Positions 17,364 through 27,137 are shown, numbered from the stretch's first letter. The stretch: DNA of 64,000 nt from JBKEDC01 sp047975205 (GCA_047975205.1 JBKEDC010000043.1:1-64000); one strand, 5' to 3'. Translations and numbers: made by a program. Notes: generated by a model from the letters alone, not told the origin.

Positions 17364-18677
17364 TTAGTTACCCCCACGCTTATCAAAATAGATAGCACGT
17401 TTTGTCAAATCTAAGGTAAAATTATAGTCCTTCATAAAACGGATTCCTAAAGAACCGTTTCCGGATGGATTCCAAGAAGAATTTCCGGATGAGGCCTGCA
17501 AGGTAACCGGCATATCATCCACCACGATATCTTTATTCCCTAAATAAAATTGTTTTGCTCTACCATTATACACAACAGTACTTTGCCCCATGCTAACCAT
17601 ACTAGCCACATCATCATACTTAAAGCCACTAACAAGCATTTTATGTTTGCGCACATAGTTGTTGAAGCATACGAGATTATAATTGGCTCCCGTATCAAAA
17701 ATAAAGTTACCCGGAACTTCTTCATTACCTACAAGATTAATTCCTGCATGCACAATAGCTAAACCTCTAGGTACAATAACAGAAACCTTTTTCTCACTCT
17801 CGTTATGCTCCAAATTCCCCAAGGAATACAAATAAATAACAGATTCATCGAAGTTCACTTTCACAATATAATTATTCGCCAAAGTAATTCCGATAATTCC
17901 ATCGGTATTATCTCGTTCTGAGTTAAATATAGCAATATTTCGATTGGGAATAGATACTTTACCCAAGTGCACCGTATTTCCCGAAGAAATTTGCACATCT
18001 ACGTGAGCTCCAACCACCGAAGTTGATTGCCGACGAGTAACTTTCAAGCCTACTTCTTTTGCCAACGAAGCCGGGATAGCCATACCATCGGCTCCTGTAT
18101 CAAATAAAAAGTTAAGTTCTTTAGAATTATCATTTAGTCGTAGCTTTACAATAATTTTCCCCTCCTTAAACTCAAAAGGAATTTTATCTACCAATTTTGA
18201 CTCTCGGTTGCGAAACAATCCGTAACGTTGATCAAAAAAATCTAGATATAGAATCTTTCCATCGGCTGTAAAAACGATATTGCTAGTCTGAGTTGTATCC
18301 TTAAAAACATAGTTAACAGGCAGGTTAAATAAGCCATCTTCAACATCTGCTTTTACTAACTCTTTTTTAGGAAATTCTACTTTGCAATCTAAGTTAGAAT
18401 GCAACACGATCTGCTGCAACATAAATGCCGAAGCCGGCCAACTCTGTGTTGATACCGTAAAGTTTGGGGATAAAAATGGCGTAATTAATGCAGTATCTTT
18501 TGTTTGAAAAGCTGTTTGAAGAGCTTCTGCAAGAGCATCATAGTTAATCGTTGGAATAGCTACAATCTCAGCTTCTTTCTCTTTAGCCTTATTTATAGGC
18601 GTGTTGCATGCCACACAAAGTGTAGCTGCAACGAGCAACATAATTATGAGTTGATTAATCTTACGCATATAATTCAT
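17364..18677 (-). CDS. Lipoprotein with two retropepsin-like aspartyl protease domains
   Basis: About 437 residues. I choose the ATG at 18677; one at 18668 would give MRKINQLIIMLL and one at 18701 a longer leader. All lead into a lipobox ending TLCVAC. Residues about 35-150 resemble an NTF2/DUF3887-like domain. Two aspartyl-protease units follow: FLFDTGADGMAIP near residue 190 and FIFDTGANYNLV near 325, each with a Gly-rich flap-like region, and a C-terminal SLGIRFMKDYNFTLDLTKRA segment typical of bacterial Asp_protease_2 proteins. Both DTG catalytic triads are intact, so one chain could form a pepsin-like double-domain active site. In this locus it may cut captured peptides, or regulate neighbouring lipoproteins by cleavage; both are inference. 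Confidence 0.85.
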   Translation of the reverse strand: MNYMRKINQLIIMLLVAATLCVACNTPINKAKEKEAEIVAIPTINYDALAEALQTAFQTKDTALITPFLSPNFTVSTQSWPASAFMLQQIVLHSNLDCKVEFPKKELVKADVEDGLFNLPVNYVFKDTTQTSNIVFTADGKILYLDFFDQRYGLFRNRESKLVDKIPFEFKEGKIIVKLRLNDNSKELNFLFDTGADGMAIPASLAKEVGLKVTRRQSTSVVGAHVDVQISSGNTVHLGKVSIPNRNIAIFNSERDNTDGIIGITLANNYIVKVNFDESVIYLYSLGNLEHNESEKKVSVIVPRGLAIVHAGINLVGNEEVPGNFIFDTGANYNLVCFNNYVRKHKMLVSGFKYDDVASMVSMGQSTVVYNGRAKQFYLGNKDIVVDDMPVTLQASSGNSSWNPSGNGSLGIRFMKDYNFTLDLTKRAIYFDKRGGN

Positions 18678-18813
18678 TATTATTGGTTTATGTATCCTCA
18701 AAACAAAAAAAACACAACATAGTTCAACTCAATAACTTATATCATACAAATAATAAGATTATGATTGCTGACTCTTTAATGCTTCCTATTTCAGATATTA
18801 TATAAACACAGGA

Positions 18814-20337
18814 TTAATATCCTTGCAGATTACTCGCATCTGCCATCTCCGGTGAAACATAAATAATATCTCTGGGATAACCGTCTCCTTCAACCTTAAA
18901 ATCCGGATCTGCACTAAGATTCCCTGCATTTCTAGTGAAGAAGTTTACCGTGTATTTTGAGCCATCTGAAGTTCCTACACAAACATAGTTTAGAGCAAAC
19001 TTAATATCATTAGGTGATGAAAACTTTCTTTGACGGAGTAATGTAATTGTTTCGCCTGCCGGTGCCGTGAATTGCAGTTTTTCCACTTTACTAGACAGGT
19101 TATATGTCCACACTTCATTATCTAGAACAAAATATATTACTCGCTCATCTTGACTACAAGTTAACTTTGTTGCATTAAATATCTTTTTTTCTGATGTTAT
19201 TGTGTCTGCGTCAATTTTAAGTCCACTCGTTGCACTTCCTGTTATTTGCATAATATATCTCTCCGTTTCATCTGTTTTATTCTTTGCATAAGCTATAATT
19301 GGAGCGGATTCGGCATCTTGAATAAGTCCCATATAAATCATCTCCAAATTATTATCAGTAGCCTTTATCTCACCAGAAACATTGGTAGCTGCATTAGTAA
19401 AAGAATTCGTAGAAGCTTGATAGGCTAGAAAGCATGAACTCATATCGTCAAAAAAAAGATTTTTATACATTCCAACAACAATATAATCTGATAGGTCATA
19501 ATCATCATTTGCTGAATTCCTTGACGCTTGATATCCGAATAATCCGGCATTAAGTGTGCTGTTATTAACTGAATGCAAGTAACCGGCATTTTCTAGGAAG
19601 AAACTTCTAGAATTTTTGGAATAGCCAATAAACCCGGGATTTCTTTTCTCTGGTACAGCATATGAGAAGTCGTCAAATCCATGAATTTTTTGCATCGTAT
19701 TAACATAATCTAGAGCCAAATCATTATCCGTTATCAAAGCTAATGTTTTTGTGTATTGAGCACTCGAACTATCGGCAATAAAAGATCTATAAGTTGTATA
19801 GTAGCTAATCATTTTACCTTTACCTAAAAGTTTTTCCCCATTCACTGAACTATGTATATTTGCAACCAAATCTGTAGGCACAATGGTATCCGGCGTAAGA
19901 AACTGGTCTATATCAGCATATTCTCCATCATCTTTTAACACATACCAACCTCTTGTATAGGTTGTTCCTACGTTCATCTCAACATCTGTCAATTTTGTAT
20001 AACCTGTTAACGTGTTAATTACTCCATAAACTAGAGTCCATGCACCGCCTTCTTTTTCCACAAAGTATTTTAAGTTTTTGTCATGAGAAATTGTATCTGT
20101 TTCTAATGGAGTAGCTTGGCTATACACATACCAAAAATACTCAAATTCGCTATTCTTGTTTGATGTAACCTCCGGCGTTATGACTAATGTATCTACCAAA
20201 GAAATCACGTTATAACTACTTTCTATACCCTGAATTGAAATCTCTTCTTTATCTGAATAATCATAGTTTCCTAGATCTCGATAACATGAATTAAGAAATA
20301 TCGGTACTGCAATTAGTGGTAATATTATTTTTTTCAT
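18814..20337 (-). CDS. PKD-like surface lipoprotein of a SusCD locus
   Basis: 507-residue lipoprotein with a short signal and lipobox IFLNSC (Cys18). The N-terminus (YRDLGNYDYSDKEEISIQGI) and the following PKD-like beta-sandwich domain match the Bacteroidetes PKD_2-type family that sits next to DUF4843 and SusD genes. The rest (about 130-507) has repeated short beta strands suggesting a propeller-like fold. No catalytic motif was seen. Likely an accessory ligand-binding lipoprotein of the SusC/SusD complex. It follows the DUF4843 gene by 48 bases. Confidence 0.83.
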   Translation of the reverse strand: MKKIILPLIAVPIFLNSCYRDLGNYDYSDKEEISIQGIESSYNVISLVDTLVITPEVTSNKNSEFEYFWYVYSQATPLETDTISHDKNLKYFVEKEGGAWTLVYGVINTLTGYTKLTDVEMNVGTTYTRGWYVLKDDGEYADIDQFLTPDTIVPTDLVANIHSSVNGEKLLGKGKMISYYTTYRSFIADSSSAQYTKTLALITDNDLALDYVNTMQKIHGFDDFSYAVPEKRNPGFIGYSKNSRSFFLENAGYLHSVNNSTLNAGLFGYQASRNSANDDYDLSDYIVVGMYKNLFFDDMSSCFLAYQASTNSFTNAATNVSGEIKATDNNLEMIYMGLIQDAESAPIIAYAKNKTDETERYIMQITGSATSGLKIDADTITSEKKIFNATKLTCSQDERVIYFVLDNEVWTYNLSSKVEKLQFTAPAGETITLLRQRKFSSPNDIKFALNYVCVGTSDGSKYTVNFFTRNAGNLSADPDFKVEGDGYPRDIIYVSPEMADASNLQGY

Positions 20338-20385
20338 TTACTCTAACTTTTCTATTATTTCATATATTAAATAGGTACATAATGA

Positions 20386-21168
20386 TTAGCTTTTACCAAA
20401 CGAAACTAATTTTCCATTCTCATCTCGAAGCGGATCGTCGGGATGCTCAGCGTTGTAAGCTGCCAAATCAGCCTTTGCTTTTGAAGAGTAATAGGTTATC
20501 ATTCCAAAATCAGAACGAATGTATTCCAAGAATGCATCATCCCACTTCTCTCCTGTTGTTTCAATAAGAAATCTATGTTTAACTTGACTATATTCCCCAA
20601 AATAATATTCAGTATAATTCCATGATGAAGGTTTAACCAGAACATCGCTTACTGATATTTTTCTCCATGTTAAAGTAGAGTCACCAAGTTCAAAGTAATC
20701 ATTTGTTTCTAATTCAATTTTCAGCATATATGCATTAGTCAACAATGATGTATCTCGAAGTACTATTATTGGAATCTCTTTATACACTTCACCTGCCTCG
20801 AGAATGTAATTTGATTTTACCGACTCATCATTAAAATCAACATAATGAACTCCGGGTTCACAGTTCAAAATACCCGGTACTTCCACTTGATGTATGCTTA
20901 TCGGGCGGTCAATATCAGCTGCACCTCCCACCGCATAAATGTTGCAATACACTGTATCTTGAACCACATCCATATCAGAGTAAGCAAAGGTAAACTCTAC
21001 TAATGAATCTTCGTATACACTTGATTCATTATAGACATAGTCATATGATGGTCCAAACTGTATATATTGATTACCTTCGTATAACTGATAATCTTTTTCA
21101 CATGATACAAAGATTCCTGCACTAAGAATACTAAGTGCAATTAATTTTATGATATGTTTATTATTCAT
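20386..21168 (-). CDS. DUF4843 lipoprotein
   Basis: 260-residue lipoprotein: signal MNNKHIIKLIALSILSAG, lipobox GIFVSC, then EKDYQLYEGNQYIQFGPSYD, which is how DUF4843 proteins usually begin. The body is beta-rich and contains the paired segments DTVYCNIYAVGGAADIDRPI and YILEAGEVYKEIPIIVLRD. Proteins of this family are found between susD and PKD-like genes in Bacteroidetes and are thought to be surface accessory subunits of a SusCD transporter. Function unknown beyond that. It follows susD by 40 bases. Confidence 0.85.
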   Translation of the reverse strand: MNNKHIIKLIALSILSAGIFVSCEKDYQLYEGNQYIQFGPSYDYVYNESSVYEDSLVEFTFAYSDMDVVQDTVYCNIYAVGGAADIDRPISIHQVEVPGILNCEPGVHYVDFNDESVKSNYILEAGEVYKEIPIIVLRDTSLLTNAYMLKIELETNDYFELGDSTLTWRKISVSDVLVKPSSWNYTEYYFGEYSQVKHRFLIETTGEKWDDAFLEYIRSDFGMITYYSSKAKADLAAYNAEHPDDPLRDENGKLVSFGKS

Positions 21169-21208
21169 TTTATTTAAACCTTTTTGAAATATTAAAATGT
21201 ATCATCCT

Positions 21209-22603
21209 TTACTGTACAACTTCTGAATCCGGAAGTGGTATTACATAATTCAAGGCAGCATCTGCCGGAAGCCACAAAAAGTGATCTTCATCTATATTCA
21301 AACGCTTATAAGCATAAAATGCTTGCCCCTCAGCAAAAAACTCACGTCTATATTCTGCTGCAATCTCATTCTTTCTAGTTTCTCCATCAGGCAAATCTAA
21401 TTCTGATAAATTTCGCGATGCTCTGAAAGTATTCCAGTAGGTATTTGCTAAATCTGAACTAGATGCTGTTTCAGCAGCTATCAAGTACATTTCGCTCAAT
21501 CGAATTAACGGAATACGGCGATAATCTAATGAAAATTTGCTAGCTTCATCTTCAGATACATCATATTTCAAAATTGAATATGTGACCACTGACTGCGAAC
21601 TATTTCCTGTAAATAAATTCCACAAGTTTGTTTCGCGAATGTCGGTACCTGAATTTCCAAATAAATCCGTATTTACTGTCACATCATCACTTCCTTTATA
21701 TAGTATTTGTCCTGAATAGTATTTATCAAAAGTCAAGCTCAGATTATATACATGTAAACCTAAAATCTGCTCATTAATCAAGTTATAATCTCCCAACTGA
21801 AAATCTGCAGCTGTACCCAATCTCGTGGAAGTTGAGTTGATTATACCTTCCGCTAAATCAAAAGCTTTAGTAGTTTCTCCATACCACAAAGCAGCCCTAG
21901 CTTGTAAAGCACGAGTAGCTTCTGCATTCATGCGAATTGAAGTATAGTCTGCATAATTACCAGCTTCCTCAGCAATAGTTAACAAAGCTTCGGCTTCCTC
22001 TATATCAGTTTCAAAAGCCGATTTAAAATCAGCATAGTTACTATACTTATTATAGTCTTTTGATACCGTTGTAACATATGGCAGAATTAGCTCATCTGTT
22101 TCTGTTCCGGGAACTGGTCCGAACATTCGTAATATATCAAAATGGATATAAGCGCGAAGTCCTAAACATTCTCCTTTGATTTGCTCATACATTCCTTCTG
22201 TTTTAAATACATCCTTGCGTTCATCAACATTTGCCAATATTTCATTCAATTCTGCAATTTCGTAGTACTGCTGTTGAAATATTCCTTCCATCAGAGATTT
22301 AACATCTGAGTTTCCATAACTAAATTCACCTAAATACTCTGCTGTTGATTCACTCTTTACTGTCCAAGAAGATACTAAGTATTCTATTGCAGTCATACTT
22401 AAATTCTCGCCATAAGTAGTCGCCGACTTCATTTCAATATACACACCGTTTAGCGCAGCTTCAAAACCAGACTCTTTTTCAAACATATCATCTTCAGGTA
22501 GCTGACCTTCCGGATTTACCTTCAACCATTCGTTGCACGATGAAAAGCTTAATGCTACAATCAATAAGCTCATCATGTTTAATATTATTCTTTTCATTTT
22601 CAC
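21209..22603 (-). CDS. SusD/RagB-family surface substrate-binding lipoprotein
   Basis: 464-residue SusD-like lipoprotein (lipobox SFSSC, then NEWLKVNPEGQLPEDDMFE, the usual SusD start). It forms the extracellular lid on the SusC barrel and captures substrate. The TPR-like helical core and C-terminal YRREFFAEGQAFYAYKRLN segment are typical. The short form (about 460 residues) and the surrounding DUF4843/PKD partners are closer to RagB-like peptide-binding systems than to glycan SusD proteins, although sequence alone does not prove this. Confidence 0.92.
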   Translation of the reverse strand: MKMKRIILNMMSLLIVALSFSSCNEWLKVNPEGQLPEDDMFEKESGFEAALNGVYIEMKSATTYGENLSMTAIEYLVSSWTVKSESTAEYLGEFSYGNSDVKSLMEGIFQQQYYEIAELNEILANVDERKDVFKTEGMYEQIKGECLGLRAYIHFDILRMFGPVPGTETDELILPYVTTVSKDYNKYSNYADFKSAFETDIEEAEALLTIAEEAGNYADYTSIRMNAEATRALQARAALWYGETTKAFDLAEGIINSTSTRLGTAADFQLGDYNLINEQILGLHVYNLSLTFDKYYSGQILYKGSDDVTVNTDLFGNSGTDIRETNLWNLFTGNSSQSVVTYSILKYDVSEDEASKFSLDYRRIPLIRLSEMYLIAAETASSSDLANTYWNTFRASRNLSELDLPDGETRKNEIAAEYRREFFAEGQAFYAYKRLNIDEDHFLWLPADAALNYVIPLPDSEVVQ

Positions 22604-22669
22604 TTTTTCAGATTTTATTCGACCGTTTTTCCTCGCTCATTTTCTTAAACTCATAGTGAGCTTGCATAT

Positions 22670-25600
22670 TTAAAATATTACATTCAAACCGAATGAAAAG
22701 GTTCGAGCAAACGGGTATGATGTACCTCTTTCTTGCCTCACTGTAGATATATAAAATAGATTCGATGCATTTGCCGTAACTACAAAGCTTTCAAAGAATG
22801 AATCTTTAAAACATTTAAGTATTGGCTTTAAATCGTATTTTACATTTATATTTTGAAGTGTTAACGTATTTTCGGTTTGCACAAAACGTGTTGATTTATA
22901 GGTAGTGTTGGTATTCAAAAGTCCTTTGAAAGCTGCTTGATCTCCAGGCTTCTGCCAACGATCATCATACACACGACTATCCACATTATAGTTATAATCA
23001 GCATTCTCTACTTTATTAATCAAGGTATTATTGTATAGCTGTCCTCCTAAACGGTACCCTATTGATAATGTTACCGAAAGATTTTTACGTCGAAATGCTG
23101 AATTTATATTACCTTCCAATTTAGGCGTTGTTTCTCCCCCATCTATCAAATCGTCAGAATCCCATTCATAAGTGGTTGTCCCATCTTTCTTCAAAAATAC
23201 TTCTTTACCTGTACTCGGATCAATACCTAAAGAGCGTACTACCCAGATTGTATTCATTGAATAACCTTCTCGATATAGTCGATTTGGATCCACCTTATTA
23301 TTATCACTGCTTTCTAATTCTTCTTGAGCTTCTTTTAAGGCGTCCGAAAGTTCGGCAATTTTATTTACATTATGAATTCCGGAGAGCCCCAAGCTCCATG
23401 ATATCCCTTTTTTATAATCGCGTATCATGTATCCTATGAAGTTAAACTCAAATCCGGTATTATGTACTTCTCCAATATTATCGATATAACTGTCAAACCC
23501 ATTTGAAGGAGGCAAATAAACTGACGAAATCATTCCCTCTGTCTTATCTTTATACAAATCAACAGTTGCCGTAACTCGACCTTTCCAAAACTCGGCATCT
23601 AATCCAATATTCTTATTTCTCTTCAACTGCCATTGTAAATCGGTGTTACCCAATGCCATTAATGCTGCACCACTCCATCCATAATAGCGATCATCATCAT
23701 AATATTTATAGGTTGACAGTGCTTGATATGAGCTAAAGTTTTGCGATCCTGTTGTACCAATAGATCCTCTAAGTTTCAATCGATTAACAAAAGAGCCCTT
23801 CATGAAATTCTCTTCATGCATATTCCACCCTAGACCCAAAGACCAAAACGGTGCAAATCGTTTATCTGCCCCAAATTGAGACGACCCATCCATGCGGAAT
23901 GAAAAATCCGCCAAGTACTTCTCATCATACATATAGTTGATATTCGAAGTTAAACCAATTGAACGAGATAAGCTTTCAGTTCCCGATGGAGATCCTCCTT
24001 CGGCATATTGCAACGCTGAACCCAAATAGTCAATATCTTCATTCATGAAACCTTCCGCTTTAAAGGTGTACATATTACTCCTATTTTCTCTTATGTTGTA
24101 GTTCAACCCTGCAAAAAAGAAATGTTTCTCCTTAAACAGCTTATTATAGCTCAAGTTTGCGCTGGCGTCATAAGAAAAAGAACCTCCGGAGCCATATGAG
24201 TAAGAACCTCTACGGAAGTAATTCTCTCCTGAATAATCACTTCCTGCAAAATCAGTATGTTCTGCCGGTTTAAATACATCACTTGTATTACTTGCTTTTG
24301 TTATACCTAATTGAGTTCTAAGGATTAGTCCCTTAGCAATAGTCCAATCTGCAGAAGTATTGTTGGTTATTGTTGTACTTGCTGATTTATCAAATGTATT
24401 CAATGTTGCATTATACATCGGATTGACAGGATAAGTACTCCAACGTAAGCTCGAATTTACTCCATCTATATCACCAAAAGTTTTCACAATATTTCCATCT
24501 TCATCATAACCTGACCAATATGGATTTAGTTTCACATAATCAGAAAAAGAGCCATATGGGCTATCTTCTGTATTTACTTGCCCGATCAGAAGGTTATTTT
24601 GGAATTTGAAGTTTTTCCTGTCAAATACCAATTTAACAGAACCATTAAAGGTTCGTCTATTTGAACCAATCATCGCACCCGAAATATCATTATACTGTAG
24701 CGCTCCCGAATATCGGAATTGACCATCTCCACCTTCTAAGCGTAGACTATGTTTCTGTCCGACTCCCGTCTGCAAGGGTTTTGATAGCCAATAAGTATCC
24801 ACTCCACTATTTACATCTTGAAGAACTGAATTATAATACTTTTTCAATTCTAAATCTTGCTCTGCATTGTCACTATCATACAAGCCAACCTTTCTTTCCA
24901 ATTCCAGTTTATCTCGAGCATTCAATATGCTATACTGAGATAAGTCGGGAACCTCAATATTTACATCACTTCTCCAAGTAATACGCATATCTCCGGATTT
25001 TGGTTGTTTTGTTGTAACAACAACAACTCCATTTGCTCCGCGAGAACCATAAATTGCTGTTGCAGAAGCATCTTTAAGAATAGTGATTGCTTCAATATCA
25101 TTTTCATTCATATCTTGTAGCGTCTGCATGGTTGATTCAAAACCATCAATGACTACAAGTGGTGTATTCAAATAAGTACTGACCTCATCTTGTAGATCTG
25201 ATACATTAGGAATACTTGAATTACCTCGAATTTGGACTGTTGTCGTTTGGTTCGGATCGGAACCAAAAACATTACTTTCTATAATATTAAACGATGGATC
25301 AACGTTTCTAATGGAAGTAAGTACATCTCGAGTACCAAAAGACTGTAATTCGGCAGCCTTTATTGTTTTACTCGAACCGGTATAGGACTCCGTTTTTCGT
25401 GTAAAGATACCGGTCACAACTACTTCATCAATATCTGTAACTTCTTTTTCCAGCTTAATGTTGAATACATGACCTTTCGCTATATTAACCTCTTTCGGCT
25501 TAAATCCGATAAAAGAAACTTTCAGGCTCCCTTTAAGTTCTGTCCGAATAGAAAATTCTCCTTCAATATTCGTCAAGGCACTTCGTTGCTTTCCATCTGA

Positions 25601-25822
25601 ATTCGCATAGGTAATAATTGCTCCGGGTATCGTCTGTCCCGTATCATCAAACACCTTACCGGTTACTGTCTTTTCTGTAATTACCGGCTTCCCATCTTGA
25701 GCGGAAACTACATTGCTTGATAAAATTAACAGTCCTAATATTATGAAGCTCAAGGCACTCTTTCTTAATGGAACTGCTAAATTAATTGCACTTTTTTGTA
25801 ACATGGTTAATCTCTCTTTCAC
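22670..25822 (-). CDS. SusC/RagA-family TonB-linked outer membrane transporter
   Basis: 1050-residue TonB-dependent transporter. After the signal peptide (ending SNVVSA) come a carboxypeptidase-regulatory-like domain (about 55-130, VTGKVFDDTGQTIPGAII), the plug domain (IDEVVVTG, then PLVVIDGFE and AIYGSRGANGVVVVTTK), and a 22-strand barrel ending ARTFSFGLNVIF. The FTRKTESYTGS text just after the VVVTG box is a form common in RagA-like proteins. It is first in the minus-strand operon, 66 bases before susD. An in-frame ATG at 25804 is an equally good start. No carbohydrate enzyme lies in this locus. Confidence 0.93.
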   Translation of the reverse strand: MKERLTMLQKSAINLAVPLRKSALSFIILGLLILSSNVVSAQDGKPVITEKTVTGKVFDDTGQTIPGAIITYANSDGKQRSALTNIEGEFSIRTELKGSLKVSFIGFKPKEVNIAKGHVFNIKLEKEVTDIDEVVVTGIFTRKTESYTGSSKTIKAAELQSFGTRDVLTSIRNVDPSFNIIESNVFGSDPNQTTTVQIRGNSSIPNVSDLQDEVSTYLNTPLVVIDGFESTMQTLQDMNENDIEAITILKDASATAIYGSRGANGVVVVTTKQPKSGDMRITWRSDVNIEVPDLSQYSILNARDKLELERKVGLYDSDNAEQDLELKKYYNSVLQDVNSGVDTYWLSKPLQTGVGQKHSLRLEGGDGQFRYSGALQYNDISGAMIGSNRRTFNGSVKLVFDRKNFKFQNNLLIGQVNTEDSPYGSFSDYVKLNPYWSGYDEDGNIVKTFGDIDGVNSSLRWSTYPVNPMYNATLNTFDKSASTTITNNTSADWTIAKGLILRTQLGITKASNTSDVFKPAEHTDFAGSDYSGENYFRRGSYSYGSGGSFSYDASANLSYNKLFKEKHFFFAGLNYNIRENRSNMYTFKAEGFMNEDIDYLGSALQYAEGGSPSGTESLSRSIGLTSNINYMYDEKYLADFSFRMDGSSQFGADKRFAPFWSLGLGWNMHEENFMKGSFVNRLKLRGSIGTTGSQNFSSYQALSTYKYYDDDRYYGWSGAALMALGNTDLQWQLKRNKNIGLDAEFWKGRVTATVDLYKDKTEGMISSVYLPPSNGFDSYIDNIGEVHNTGFEFNFIGYMIRDYKKGISWSLGLSGIHNVNKIAELSDALKEAQEELESSDNNKVDPNRLYREGYSMNTIWVVRSLGIDPSTGKEVFLKKDGTTTYEWDSDDLIDGGETTPKLEGNINSAFRRKNLSVTLSIGYRLGGQLYNNTLINKVENADYNYNVDSRVYDDRWQKPGDQAAFKGLLNTNTTYKSTRFVQTENTLTLQNINVKYDLKPILKCFKDSFFESFVVTANASNLFYISTVRQERGTSYPFARTFSFGLNVIF

Positions 25823-26146
25823 TACACTCCTATTTTTATTATGATTAAAGGCCTTTACTTAGTATTTTAAGCTCCAATCAAGAATTTAATATTATTATCA
25901 ATCAATTATTATTAACGGTTAATTTCACCACGGATATTAAATAATATTTTACAAGTTAGCATACAATCACATTTTTTTATCCGAAAAATCGATACAAATA
26001 CATTTAACAACAATATTCTGTCAATATTTTCAAATATTGAAATTTTATCTTTCTAATTATAAGTAAAGTCAACTTAAACTATAAATTTGATTTCATTCCT
26101 AAAGGATGATGAAAAATCAAATTTCATAATGATAAAAAAAACTATA

Positions 26147-26177
26147 CAAATGTAGAAAAAAGAATGGTTTAAGCAAA
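26147..26177 (-). promoter_or_regulatory. Promoter of the SusC/SusD-protease-TlpA locus
   Basis: On the minus strand TTTG (26177-26174), 19 bases, then TACATTTG (26154-26147), a full Bacteroidetes promoter match. It implies an untranslated leader of roughly 320 bases before the susC ATG, long enough to host post-transcriptional control. Confidence 0.55.
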
Positions 26178-26460
26178 AAAATCTGACAAGAGTAATTTCA
26201 ATAATTACACAAAAACTATATAACAGTTTGTTTACTTATATATTAATCGCATTTAATTACTTAAATTTATTAAATACAAGAAGGACTAATTTGTTAATAA
26301 TCATTCAATGTAGAAAGCAGGATAATTTTCTGAGGCTATACTCGCTTAGGCAAGACCGGAGGTTAAGCTTAATATATTACGTTCAATTGGGGATAAAACA
26401 TTGTTTAAAATTATCCGCATATAATTCTTTAACAACCAGATGTCTTATGTAAATATAAAA

Positions 26461-26490
26461 ATGTCGATTGCATTCTCTTGCAATCGACAT
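26461..26490. terminator. Hairpin, possible bidirectional terminator
   Basis: ATGTCGATTGCA (26461-26472) pairs perfectly with TGCAATCGACAT (26479-26490) around a six-base loop. T-rich tracts lie on both sides, so it could end transcripts in either direction, but no gene reads into it from the left. Confidence 0.55.
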
Positions 26491-26690
26491 CATTTATTTC
26501 TCGATTATCTTTAAACCATTCCTATCTATATTAGTATCATTATAATATTATCTAATCACATTATTGTCACCAATCGGAAGCAAAGAAGCACATACTCGTA
26601 TTGCAGCTTCTTACTCTATTAAGTGAGTAACGAGCCTATATTACCTTATTGTCTTCTCTTTGCTGCAAAATAGTTCTCAACATTTCGCAA

Positions 26691-26720
26691 AAAAAGCACC
26701 GGTTGCATAATTTGCAACCG
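26691..26720 (-). terminator. Terminator of tmRNA
   Basis: On the minus strand CGGTTGCA pairs with TGCAACCG around a five-base loop (26700-26720) and is followed by GTGCTTTTTTT, 20 bases past the tmRNA 3' end. Confidence 0.75.
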
Positions 26721-26740
26721 ATGTTAATCTTTCTGTGGAG

Positions 26741-27137
26741 TGGAGGCGCCGGGAGTCGAACCCGGGTCCTAATAAGGAAGCAATACGCTTTCTACATGTT
26801 TAGCCCCGACTTATTTTTCGTGTAACAGATGGATCAAGGCCACCGACTATTACCTTAGCTCTTAAGTTTCATTGTTGCATCAGAGCAAAACAACAACTAG
26901 TTCAGATTTCTTGCACTGCCGAACCGAGTAGCCTCTAAACAATAGCTTCGGGCAGTGTCTTGTTGCAGTACCTAGTACCGCAATTAAGCAATTAATCTAC
27001 TAAACTTCGATTACGCAGCAAGAGCGTAGTTATTTTCGCCAATTAAAAAAGTTTGAACATTAGGATTAACGAGCCAACAAACAAAGCTCGACATGCTTAC
27101 ATACCTCTTCTACCTACAGTCAAAACCAATCGCCCCC
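26741..27137 (-). ncRNA. ssrA: Transfer-messenger RNA (tmRNA)
   Basis: One-piece tmRNA of about 397 bases. The ends form a tRNA-Ala-like acceptor stem: 5' GGGGGCG pairs with 3' CGCCTCC before the discriminator A at 26741; the T arm is CCGGGTTCGACTCCCGG. The reading frame at 27040-27011 encodes the proteolysis tag GENNYALAA followed by TAA. CCA is not encoded. The tag ends in the usual ALAA. From memory this tag form occurs in Porphyromonas/Tannerella-type Bacteroidales, while Bacteroides species more often have GETNYALAA; treat that as a weak taxonomic hint for the AT-rich part. Confidence 0.96.

Larger units (their letters stand above)
25823..26740 (-). other. Long noncoding interval upstream of the SusC/SusD locus
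   Basis: About 900 AT-rich bases without a convincing gene. It holds the probable susC promoter (26147-26177), a hairpin at 26461-26490 and the tmRNA terminator (26691-26720). Short open frames such as 26228-26452 have no RBS, no promoter and no recognisable product. Confidence 0.6.

Noticed and set aside
26228..26452. Open frame of 74 codons in the noncoding region before the tmRNA
   Set aside because: No promoter, no upstream ribosome-binding context and no recognisable domain; composition is like the surrounding noncoding DNA.
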